64,000 nt of DNA from Gigantopelta aegis (taxonomy: Eukaryota; Mollusca; Gastropoda; Neomphalida; Peltospiridae), in contig NC_054704.1 in assembly GCF_016097555.1 (NCBI RefSeq), positions 30,258,023 through 30,322,022 of the forward strand, written 5' to 3'. The notes under the pieces are model-generated. The model was not told the DNA's origin. It was given only the letters and a program-made list of their open reading frames with translations, and ran no database searches. Shown in pieces: positions 44,326-55,126 of this stretch (positions are counted from its first letter, which is position 1; each line of letters starts with the position of its first letter). Position numbers and translations under genes: made by a program.

Positions 44326-44506
44326 GCATGTGCTTTCCTGTCTGTGGGAAAGTGCATGTAAAAGATCTCTTACTGCATTAGGAATAATGTATCAGGTTTC
44401 CTTTTATGACTACATGTCAGAATTACCAAATGTTTGATATCCAATAGCTGATGATTCATTAATCGATGTGCTCTAGTGGTGTCGTTAAACAAAACAAACT
44501 TTATTT
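44326..44506 (+). repeat. SINE, second half (core and tail 2)
   Basis: GCATGTGCTTTCCTGTCTGT, GAATTACCAAATGTTTGATA and GTCGTTAAACAAAACAAAC. It completes the copy begun at 43136. Confidence 0.85.
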
Positions 44507-45345
44507 TAGTCCAAAGTCAAGGAAACTGTTATAGTTGCAGACTTGTTTATTGAAATTATTTCTACAAATTGAAAATAAATATGTGATTAGAAACAGAAAA
44601 ATAATCATTCATGTTTGTTTGTGGCAAAAGTTACTGGTTTGAAACTTGTAGCCAGGCTCAAAATTGTGCATATCACACTACATGTCTAACCGGCCGTAGT
44701 GCTGTTCTGCCATAAACAATGACCACAACCTATGTGGCCATGCAGTTTCAAGGTACAATTTACATTAAAGTTATAAACACAATATTATAACTAGATTATT
44801 TGTCCACTGGTCAGTTAGAAGGGTACATTTCCGTGTTAAAAGATGTGTTTGTTGATTGAGCCATTCGGAACACATCGGGTCATCAGATTTGCTTGGTCTG
44901 TAAATAGACATGTGGAAACTTCTTTTCCTTGTAAACACCAATGCGTTCTAGCAACAGCATACTGCATGATATGGACAAAAAAACTATTTTAAATATGTAT
45001 TTTATAACTTACAACATCAAAATTCTTTAACATATAAATAATTCATTGTTTCTCATATAAATTACCATCAATATCAAGTTTATGGCTGTCAAAGCATGAC
45101 GCATGTTTACTGGATAATGTCCTTTGACCAACCACATATTTCCAGGCTTGTAGAGCAGTGAAATTTAGTTTATACTTCCATCCATGATTGTTACTCTTAA
45201 TTGAAATGTTAAAAATGATTAAATTTCAAATTACAATATTAAAAAAAAAAAGAGTCACACATGCTTCTTAAATACAGTAGCCGGATACCTATTGCTGGTG
45301 TTTTTTACCATCTGGCAAGTAGTTTTCCTCACGATACACGACCGC

Positions 45346-45768
45346 TTGTAAAAACAAAGTCACCAACCTAAATATGATCATTTTATCTTTACCAGCTGGA
45401 TATGCTAAATATAATAAAACTATCTCAACAATGTTGGAAGTGCATAAAAAGATCTTGTAATTTACATTTAATCTACATGCAAAAAACTTGTAAAAAGAAG
45501 TCACCAACCTAAATATGATCATTTTATCTTTACCAGCTGGATATGCTAAATATAATAAAACTATCTCAACAATGTTGGAAGTGCATAAAAAGATCTTGTA
45601 ATTTACATTTAATCTACATGCAAAAAACTTGTAAAAAGAAGTCACCAACCTAAATATGATCATTTTATCTTTACCAGCTGGATATGCTAAATATAATAAA
45701 ACTATCTCAACAATGTTAGAAGTGCATAAAAAGATCTTGTAATTTACATTTAATCTACATGCAAAAAA
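45346..45768. repeat. 141-bp unit in three tandem copies
   Basis: The motif CACCAACCTAAATATGATCA occurs at 45361, 45502 and 45643, exactly 141 apart; the copies differ by about one base (GTTGGAAG or GTTAGAAG). The minus strand is open across all three because 141 is divisible by 3. Confidence 0.93.
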
Positions 45769-46546
45769 ATAGTGTTGCATTCAATGTTCTGCCAGAAAGA
45801 CATTTTTAGATATGGTGCTATGGAATCGAATGCAACAACGGTCAACAAAGGGTATTTTGTCAAAATGTTAACTTTAAAAAAAAAATCGGCAACAATATTT
45901 GGGTGTGTCACCATACCTGTTTTGCCCTCTGCAAAAACCCTGGCATTGCATTAAAGAGATTTAAAGAATGTATTAATTTAAAAGTAAACCTTAGTTTTGT
46001 AGAAAATAACAGTTTGCATGTTTTAATTTTACACTCATTAGTTAATGGTATTTGCACAAATACTAGTAGGGCAATTCCATGACGAAGTGGACAAAGACTC
46101 AAAAATTTAAATATCAATTATTTTAATGAATGAATGTGTTTTATGATCAACAATATGCAGAAGTTCATGGATAAAAAAAACCCCAAATTGTCATTGAGGT
46201 TGTTGCCAAAAAGATATCAAATGCTGAATAGACGCCTATTATTTTGATAAATAAATACAATAAAAGAATATTTTTTAAGGCCATAATACATAAATTATGC
46301 TTTATACAATCAAATACAGCTTGCATATATGTAATAGCATATCTAATACCTACGTGTGACACCCACTGCAGTTACATAATATGATATCATGGTATGTTTG
46401 TAATTCTTCGTCAGATAGACCATCTAGCACAATGTAACGCTTGTAACAGAAATAGCTATTTTTTTCTCTCTATCATTTATTTCTTGTTTCTAACAAACGA
46501 CACTTGATATTTTCCTACACTAATACATACTACAGGTAGTGAAACC

Positions 46547-47494
46547 AGGCCTTCTAGAATACGGTGGCCCGATGCCCGAGGCCAGTGTTTTTTGGATTCG
46601 GGCCAGTAAAAGTTATTTTGTACAATCCCGATGGCAAGTGGTAAAAATCTTTTTAAAAATCTCATTTCTTTCGATTTGCTATCACATGCAATATTTCACT
46701 AACAAACAGTTGGCCACCAGTAATCTCTGACCCATCCATGACATCAATATACCCATTGATATAACTTTATTAAAGTTATAACAAGTGTAAACATTTGAAA
46801 ACTAAAAGTTCATTGTTTTTCCGCCATTTTGTTTTTGACACTGGAATCCAAAGATTTGTTACTCTAATACTAATAAGATGCAAAACGGTAACCAGTCTTT
46901 TATTAGTTTTAAAGGTTGCATGTCACTATTTACAAATACTTTAAACGTGTAAATTATTAATTTAATTTATAAAATATGACATAAATTGCAAAAAATTACC
47001 CAAACTGAAAAATTATTAATATGGTGTTTGTGTTGGGGGGATGGGGGGGGGGGGGGGGGTAAGCCTTAAACTGCAATACATGTATACTTTATGCTAATAA
47101 AGATTCTTAATTGTTTCTTTTCTCTTTTTGTTTTTTTTAGGGGTTGGGGGGGGGGGTGAGTTCCCATTCATAAGTAAATAAATAATGCTGTTAATTGTTG
47201 TAATATGTCGGTAACATGGATTATTTTTTATAACTATGGTGGTTTTAGTGGAAACAATTATTTTAAAAGTTTAATAGGTACGGTAACTTTATTCTAAATT
47301 GATGAAAATTATTTGCATACTTTTCTAAACAAACCATAAAGCATGCCCAATGAGCCAATCTGTTGTGTAAATTGACAAATTGACTAAACATGATCTCAGT
47401 ATGGAAAATAGACATTTAAAAAGTTAATTATTTTAATTTACTGGGTTTTTTTGCCCTATGGCAAGTGAATTTTAAAAATATTCTAGAACCCCTG
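46547..47494. mobile_element. TIR element AGGCCTTCTAGAATA, 948 bp
   Basis: Left AGGCCTTCTAGAATAC and right end (inverse: AGGGGTTCTAGAATATTT) share TTCTAGAATA. GAAACC lies on both sides (46541-46546, 47495-47500). It contains GGGCCAGTAAAAG and GGCAAGTG-like words and two G tracts (about 47034-47060, 47147-47158). Non-coding. Confidence 0.6.
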
Positions 47495-47617
47495 GAAACC
47501 AATTTTTTTTCACAATAGTGACATGAAACATGACATAGATACATAAAAAATTGTAACGTGAGTAACCGAAAAATATGTAACGTGAGTTGCCAACATTTTA
47601 TTTTAATAGAATAATAC

Positions 47618-48176
47618 CAGTCTGATTAAAATTAGCTCTACTGGTCTACCAGTAGATCTAACAGCATTGCGTGGACTCCCATGTCCAGGTTACATTTCAT
47701 CTATAAATAACAATTTAAATATCAACCAATTACACTTCACCTTTTATAGCGTTATTCGGGAGCATACAAATTCTAAAAATATCGGGCAAGATTATTTATG
47801 CAATAAGTGAACTTGTTGGTCTATTTCAACATTAAAAAGCAGGGGGAAAAGTGCAGTAATAAATTCTGGATTGTATACTAGTTAGTATAAACAGATTTTA
47901 TGGTTGTACCATCACGTTTTTTTTTTTCCGTCTTGAAACAAATTTTATATAAAATTTTATATTAAAATTAGTTTCCGGCATACTTCGTAATTCACCCGGA
48001 TCATTTCATTTACCCTCGGCATAATCCCGAAATTCTTTTCAAATCACTGGCATGATTTTACAAGTAAGGTTTTGATTGGTCGAATGAAAGGTCAACTGGA
48101 CATGAGCTCCAACGGGCTGCTGTTAGATCCACAGGTAATAGTAAGTAACCAGTGGAGCTAATTTTAATTAGATTGG
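47618..48176. mobile_element. Element with ~90-bp inverted ends, 559 bp
   Basis: CCAGTCTGATTAAAATTAGC at left pairs with GCTAATTTTAATTAGATTGG at right; further in, AGATCTAACAGCA pairs with TGCTGTTAGATCC and CCATGTCCAG with CTGGACATGAG. The flanks AATAATA and AACAATA may be a target duplication. No coding frame. Confidence 0.7.
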
Positions 48177-48344
48177 AACAATACCAGTGTGTGAATAATT
48201 ATGCCAACATACTTCTCACTAACACCAAGTTAGTTTTTGCTGCCACTTACTGGCTAATAAGCCTAAATATATATATATATATTTGCTAACTTTTAATATA
48301 ACCAACATTTGTTGGAGGTGGCAATCAGGATGGACATGCCCGAA

Positions 48345-48607
48345 CCTTCAGTGGATTTATTAATCATCAGCTATTGGATGTCAAACATGGTAATTTTCAA
48401 AGTCAGAGAGAGGAAACCTGCTACATTTTTCCATTAGTAACAGGATCTTTTATATGCCACATCCACAGACAGGATAGCACATACCACAGTCTTTGATATA
48501 CCACTGGCTGGAATGAGAAATAGCTCAATGGGCCTACCGGTGAGGATCGATCCTAGACCAACCGCACATCAGGCATGCACTTTACCACTGGGCTATGTCC
48601 CGCCCCC
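48345..48607 (-). repeat. SINE, head A / core / tail 2
   Basis: Minus strand GGGGCGGGACATAGCCCAG, AGGATCGATCC, a core with small deletions, then a tail with GTTTGACATCCAATAGCTG. Confidence 0.88.
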
Positions 48608-48644
48608 GCATTGTTAAAGAACTCTTTTTTTTTTTCTTTTTTTT

Positions 48645-48785
48645 GCTGGAGTGGGATTTAGCTTGGTCAATAGAGTGCTTGTTGAGGTCCCAGGATCAAA
48701 CCTACTTGGTGGACCCATTCTCTGATTTGGGAGTTTTCTCGTCCCAGCCATGCAGTGCCCCAAAGGCTATGGTATTTGCTGTCCA
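48645..48785 (+). repeat. SINE fragment, head B and core start
   Basis: GTGGGATTTAGCTTGGTCAA, CCAGGATCAAACC and CCCAGCCATGCAGTG. It stops in the core at GGTATTTGCTGTCC. Confidence 0.75.
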
Positions 48786-48884
48786 ATTAAAAAATATCTC
48801 TTTCAAAATAAAGAAATATATATGCAAAACTGAAAGTCCCACAAAGCCAGACCTTTTTTTAGTCTCTATTTAAAACATCTGACC

Positions 48885-49255
48885 AGCCTCGGTGGCATCG
48901 TGGCAGGCCATCGGTCTACAGGCTGGTAGGTAATGGGTTCGGATCCCAGTCGAGGCATAGGAATTTTAATCCAGATGCCGACTCCAAAGCCTGAGTGAGT
49001 GCTCCGCAAGGCTCAGTGGGTAGGTGTAAACCACTTGCATCGACCAGTGATCCATAACTGGTTCAACAAAGGCCATGGTTTGTGCTATCCTGCCTGTGGG
49101 AAGTGCAAATAAAAGATCCGTTGCTGCTAATCGGAAGAGTAGCTCATGTAGTGGCAACAGCGGGTTTCCTCAAAATCTGTGGTCCTTAACCATATGTCTG
49201 ACGCCATATAACCGTAAATAAAATGTGTTGAGTGCGTCGTTAAATAAAACATTTT
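48885..49255 (+). repeat. SINE, head C / core / tail 1
   Basis: The head differs from A and B: GCCTCGGTGGCATCGTGGC and a near-perfect box B, GGGTTCGGATCCC. A linker (GAGTGAGTGCTCCGCAAGGC) follows, then the common core and tail 1 ending GTCGTTAAATAAAACATTT. Confidence 0.9.
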
Positions 49256-49277
49256 CTTTCTATTTAAAACATCAGTG

Positions 49278-50389
49278 CAACGTGGGTCGAATTTCAATTT
49301 TTAGGGGGCACAGCAAGTATTGCCTTCGGTTTAATAACAAAAATTAGGGCACCAAGGCAAGTTGGAGGGGCACAAATGCAAACTTTTTCTTGAAAAGGTG
49401 CACAAAGAAAGAAAGAAAGAAGTGTTTTATTTAACGACGCACTCAACACATTTTATTTACGGTTATATGGCATCAGACATATGGTTAAGGACCACACAGA
49501 TTTTGAGAGGAAACCCGCTGTCGCCACTACATGGGCTACTCTTCCAATTGGCAGCAAGGGATCTTTTATTTGCGCTTCCCACAGGCAGGATAGCACAAAC
49601 CATGGCCTTTGTTGAACCAGTTATGGATCACTGGTCGGTGCAAGTGGTTTACACCTACTCATTGAGCCTTGCGGAGCACTCACTCAGGGTTTGGAGTCGG
49701 TATCTCGATTAAAAATCCCATGCCTTGACTGGGATCCGAACCCAGTACCTACCAGCCTGTAGACCGATGGCCTGCCACGACGCCACCGAGGCCGGTACTT
49801 TCTATTAAGTTTCTGAGACAAAAATTGTTTCACCTTGTGGTCTTGAACTCGAATGTTTATTTTTGATACTGATATATATCATAATAATGTATTTTACAAG
49901 GTTAATAACATGTAGCATACATGTATATATGCTACATTTTCCTTATGTTCCCAATGTAGCAAATATGCTACATATCTTGCCAAGTCGAAAAGATATATTG
50001 GTTAATATGATATTTAAAATCACTAACGTTTAAATCACAAAGAATATGTTTATAAATGTTGTCAACTTAAACTGCTGTAATAACGTTTTTTATAGGCATT
50101 TTAGCACATTTTTTTTATATCCTGGTATAACTAATCTGTCACTTAGTGTGTCAACATGCAGCCTGACTTCGCTAGATGTGATTTTTTTCATGTTACATTT
50201 TGTGTCATTTCTAAATAATAAAATATAGGGTTTTATTTTTAAAAATAAATATGTCGAATGGTGTTGTGACAAACCAGGTACGGCAGAGAGGCATTTTTCT
50301 TGCTGTTGACACCGTAAGATGTTAGGGGCATAACAGCAAGTAAGGAGGGCACCAGCGACAATTGCCGTGGTGAAATTCGAACCCTGAGT
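49278..50389. mobile_element. Possible TIR element carrying a SINE
   Basis: GGGTCGAATTTCA at 49278 has an inverse, TGAAATTCGAACCCTG, ending at about 50388, and GGGGGCACAGCAA versus GGGCACCAGCGAC lie nearby. The ends resemble hAT-type CAGGG termini, but the match is short. A head C SINE (49418-49798) lies within it. Confidence 0.4.
49418..49798 (-). repeat. SINE, head C / core / tail 1 (inverted partner)
   Basis: Reverse orientation of the copy at 48885-49255, starting GTTTTATTTAACGACGCAC and ending GACGCCACCGAGGCCGG on the plus strand. The two lie tail to tail, about 160 bases apart. Confidence 0.9.
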
Positions 50390-50639
50390 ACAGAACAGAG
50401 CCTCTCTAAACGGGATGCCTCTTAAAAGCAAACGTTTTAGTTTGTCACATGGGAGTGCAATTTAGAGGTGTTTAACTGTATGTTCTTTTTAGGAATGGGT
50501 CACCTGTAAAAATGTTGATAAATATAGAATATTAGGTTACTACATTTTGATATCGTGGTTATTGCAATTCACCCTTTGAAAGAACAGTACAGAGTGGAAT
50601 AGTCCCAATGCAGTACAAAATTTGCAAGATTCTGAAATC

Positions 50640-50850
50640 ATGGTTGGCGACTGGTATGTTGTTGAATACGATGGGACATTGTTCCCAGGAGAAGTGACTG
50701 ATATCGGCTTGCAGGAAAATGACTATCTCAGTTTTTGGTATCAGTGATGGAACCAACAGAGCGACAGCATTTTTTACTACATGAGGAATAAAATGACTAA
50801 GACTCAAGACAAACCTTATATTGCCAACAGTTGTGGACATTTAAAATTTT
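50640..50850 (+). pseudogene. Decayed fragment of an uncharacterised invertebrate protein family
   Basis: One frame reads VGDWYVVEYDGTLFPGEV, a pattern I associate with the C-terminus of many unnamed invertebrate, possibly transposon-linked, proteins. Continuation (SVMEPTERQ, then FYYMRNKMTKTQ) is in other frames, with stops between, so at least two frameshifts are present. Family memory only; no name assigned. Confidence 0.35.
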
Positions 50851-51188
50851 CTACTTCTTTTTAGAGTTGTTTTAATTCAAATTTCAATTTTCTAAAACTT
50901 GACGTTAATTCCCGAAAATGGTTAATTTATTCATTGTTGAACTTGTTGATTTTCTTTCAATAAAAGTTTGACCTTTAAAAACGGTTATTTTTCTTTAAAG
51001 TCTATTTTTTTAGCTGTTACCATGTAGCGGACAAATTGTAACACAAGTAACCAACTATTTTGAGAACCAAAAATTTATTAATTGTACAATTTCAAAACTC
51101 TTTATCATATAATGATACGACAACACCATAGCTGTACACCAACATATCTACTTTTATCATAGCTGTTACAGTATGAGTAAACAGAGAT

Positions 51189-51330
51189 TATTATACGAGC
51201 TTGTGTGTCGTACTGATTTTACGAAACAAGTGTCAGGATTATTGTATTACCCGAGCTTTCGCTCGGGTAATATATTAATCCCGACACAAGTTTCGTAAAA
51301 TAAGTATGATTAAGACACGAGTGTAATAAT
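51189..51330. repeat. Long hairpin, ~68-bp arms
   Basis: ATTACCCGAGC-TTTC-GCTCGGGTAAT forms the tip (about 51246-51271); outward, ACGAAACAAGTGTC pairs with GACACAAGTTTCGT and further matches reach TTATACGAG/CGAGTGTAATAA, with small mismatches. The tip resembles that of 7852-7986. Confidence 0.85.
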
Positions 51331-54300
51331 TTCTTTATTATCCACATTATCCAAAATATTATTTTCATGAATAGCAATTTTGGACCATGTCAAAACGTTT
51401 CAAACGTAACTAAAAAGATGACGAAACAACGTCATTTTCCAAAATGATGTCATTTTGATAAACGTTTACACTGGGGAAGCCGCATTAAGTTATGAGGTCG
51501 CTTCACAAATTTACGTTATTCATTGTGCATGTGAAATCATCATGACACATGTGGGTCATACTGGTTCATACTATGTGGGTCATACTATGTGGATAATAGT
51601 TTGGATTTTTATATGGAAAAAAACCCCCATACCAACCTGTAAACAGCGTTGTCTGCTTGTTATAGAAATTTGACGGGCCAGGGTTAGTAGACCAGTTTTT
51701 ATTTTAATGTGGCAAAGCATTGTAATAATATAGCTAATTTTGAATTTGAATGACATCAGTATTCCAATGATGGCACTGTGCATCTCCTTACAATAACCAT
51801 AAACTTGGTACATTATGTTTCTGTTTTAAGAATGCTGGAAAAATTCCAATGCAAAATTGCCATTGAAAATGTTTTGTTTGAACATTACTAATGCACCTGA
51901 ATGTGTTTGAAGAAAATTTTGTGATTAAAAAATTGTACATTTTACAAAATATGGATTTCTAGTGAAATTACGGTAAGATATGGTATATTTATTGTGTATG
52001 AAGCCAAAACAAGGGCGCAAAAAGTGACTCGTCAACCGTAGAACATCCAAAGTATGCAGCTTGACCTGCATTCTCTCTGAAGTAATTGATAAGAAACTAA
52101 AGGTAGTACTGTGCATGTGTGTGTGTGTGTCTGTCTGGATCAAAACCTCAAATTTGGGCAAACATTTTAGAGATATTTGGTCAAAATATGCTAAACTGAG
52201 ACCTTTATACCATGTATTTCCATCATTCCACCCGTAAAATTAGTTGTAATCAACCCTGTATAGCTGTTTGGTAGTAATGCTAATATGAATAAATGTTATC
52301 CAGATTCCCGCAATTTTGTTTAATTTAGGCAAAAGCCAGCTGTCTCCCCTTCAAAAATGGAAGCCTGTACGCCTATGAGCATGCTTTAATATATAGTAAA
52401 CAGTCTGGGCGTGGCCATCCTGTTTGTAGTGATGCAAGAGGGATGAAGTCTCCAGTAAAGGATTTCCTTGGGAGTGGTAGTGGTGGTCCTCCAATAGACG
52501 AGGCACTAGATAAATATTCATGGAATCATCTACTATTTTGGCAAATGCCCATTTGACTGCATTGCGCAGAGATATGGCCTTGGTCATTATTACCTTGAAT
52601 CAGAAAGGATGATTTAACCTAAATACAGTTTGATGGTAATTTGTAAATGTTATATTTATTTACACTGAACTTTAATTTTTTAAATTTTTATTTGAGATGG
52701 TATGGGTTTAAAACTTAATAAATTAATACATTAATACATTTTTATATGAATTTAATTTTTATTCTTTATGAAGTTACATGCCAGTTCCTCAGTTCCCTTT
52801 TGATGCAAACAAACAATAGCCTCAAAATGCCTCAGAAAAATGTAATAATTGTGTGTGTGCATTTAATTTGGATGTTGTAAATGCTACAGTACTGAGTAGT
52901 AGGCTACTTATAAAATAAATATCAAAAGAAAAATAAATCTGAAAACCCCCCCAAACATTTTACCAAAATATACAATGTACTTCGTTGTCATACTTATTGT
53001 TTATTATGTACAGTAATCTTGGGGCGGTTATATCATCATGTAAGTTTTGATGTCAAGACTTTAGATCTGATCTGTCCTTATTCCATGCAAATCACTTAAA
53101 CAACACCGACAACGACAATCAATTAACGGACCTTTGGAATAATCTGTGTAGTAATGAAAAATTCCATTGTTATTGTTATTTTTATTGTGCGTATGTGCTC
53201 ACTTTAGTTTGAGTTAAAACTACAAGATAGACTTTGAATTTGTCCCAGAATAATGAAGCTAATTAAATAAATTAATATTTACCAATACATTGAACAATGT
53301 CAAAAAGTAGGTCTACAATTTAATTATGGCATATCCAGTCCATTCCAATAAGCTGATGACTTCAGTATTAAAACTAATACATGCAGTGTCTGCAAAACAT
53401 TTTGAACATTATGTTTAGAAAGCCTCAGACCAAAATAGCAGAAATTGAGTGGTCAGTCTGATGCTGTCAAAATATAGAACGCACCAGCACAGACACTGTG
53501 TTTTGTCACATTCGGTTCAGTTTCATTGCGTTTATTTTTCAATTGGTATCATAGTCACCATACCTTAAAACAGATGGTCGCCCAACTGACTACCTTTGTA
53601 AAATTCTTAGTCGCCGTCAACCAATAAAGATCACGACTGGGCGACTCCTAAATTTCAACCATGGTAGATTTTTTGAAAATTATAATTCATCTGGAATTCT
53701 GGATTTTTTTGCCCTGCCTAATTTTGTTCTAGGTTTTGTCAAAATTTGCAACATTTCACCTTAGCAGTACAGGTTTTATACCAGCACAGCAATCCGGGTT
53801 TTATACCAAGCACCATTTCAGCGATTCCAATATGGCCATGGTTATGTTATCCACGTATGTTATCTTCATCACCATTGGTCTGTTGATTTGTGAGCAGTGT
53901 AAATGTTTGTATTTGTTTGTACAAAAGTGGCATATGTCGGCGAATTTGTTGGCAAATTCCAATAAGGCAGCCATTGTTAAATCTGCATCATTTAAACATA
54001 ATATTGAATAATACAAAGTCGAGGATGAAAAATAATTCCGAAAATTAACACTATTTTTTTTTTTTTAATGTAACATTTACAGCCTACAACCAAATTTCAA
54101 CAAATTTTAAACAAATGACACTACATACAATATAATTCTATATTTGGTACAAACTGCAATCTGTTTTAAATCACAAAGTTATTTGATATGTAGGACAATG
54201 TACTCAACATATTCTTTAAGGTGGACATATTATGACAGCTTTTAACACCCAAAAAAATTCAACCAAAAACTTAAAATAATCTAAACTGATAATTAGAAAA

Positions 54301-55126
54301 TAATTTTTTGTTTTTACTCAGATGTCAGGAAATTGTCTTTCAGGCCATTATATTTTCAAAATTTTCCTGAAAAGCATGCCCCTATATTCCCTACGAGTCT
54401 TTGACTGCCGTGCATTATTATTTATAATCTGCTAAATATTATGTCCTTTAAACCATTTTCTAAATAAGGGGAATTACAAGCCACTGTCATTTTTAGGATT
54501 TTTTGGGATGGAGCATTCTCATCTATATAACATCACCACAGGCAGGGAGATTTTAGTTATTTTACATTTATACATTACCTTATTTTGATATAAATATATC
54601 AACAATGAAATATTTGTAAAATCAAATCCAACGTGTACATGTTTATAAACCATGCCATTTATTACAATATGTTACTCTTATTTATTTTTAACAAAACACC
54701 ATTTATGAACACTTTACAATTGTCAACCACATTTTTGGATTGTATGTATTGATGATAAATTAGATTTTACAATGGATTTGGTAAACAAAAATGGTCCCAT
54801 TTAAGATGTTTTTTTAATACTATCAAATTGACTTCTTTCACCTATTTAAAAGACTTAATAGTTGGAAGCAGGGCAAATCCATGGTCAAGCAAACCAGGGG
54901 GTCGGTTTTTAAAACTCATTCAAGTGAGACAAGTTTGGTATAGTTTGAAAGTTTATTATCTCTAGTGTCAAATATGTAATGTGAAGCCCTTGGAAAGAAC
55001 ATTTGATCATGTGGGGTTTTTTTTTTAAACTTTATAAAACTCCAGAAACAAATATGGTAATGTCAGGGTTGTTAATTTTTATTATTTATTTGTTTGATTT
55101 AGGTGTGCATCCGATGGCCGGTGGCG

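Larger units (their letters stand above)
41829..55102 (+). other. Presumed NCOA6 intron 1, repeat-filled
   Basis: No convincing coding exon was found in these 13.3 kb. It contains a split SINE (43136-44506), a triplicated 141-bp unit (45346-45768), three TIR elements with AGG or CAGGG-type ends, a cluster of four SINEs (48345-49798), a foldback hairpin (51189-51330) and a decayed gene fragment (50640-50850). The last 3.8 kb (51330-55100) is AT-rich unique-looking sequence with no feature I can name. Confidence 0.5.

Noticed and set aside
45289..45780. 163-residue minus-strand frame with three repeats
   Set aside because: A consequence of the 141-bp triplication; no family resemblance.
50090..50431. 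113-residue minus-strand frame
   Set aside because: Runs through the right end of a candidate TIR element; no domain or codon pattern.
52351..52587. 78-residue minus-strand frame, possible transposase piece
   Set aside because: I could not place it in any family on either strand, and no TIRs flank it.
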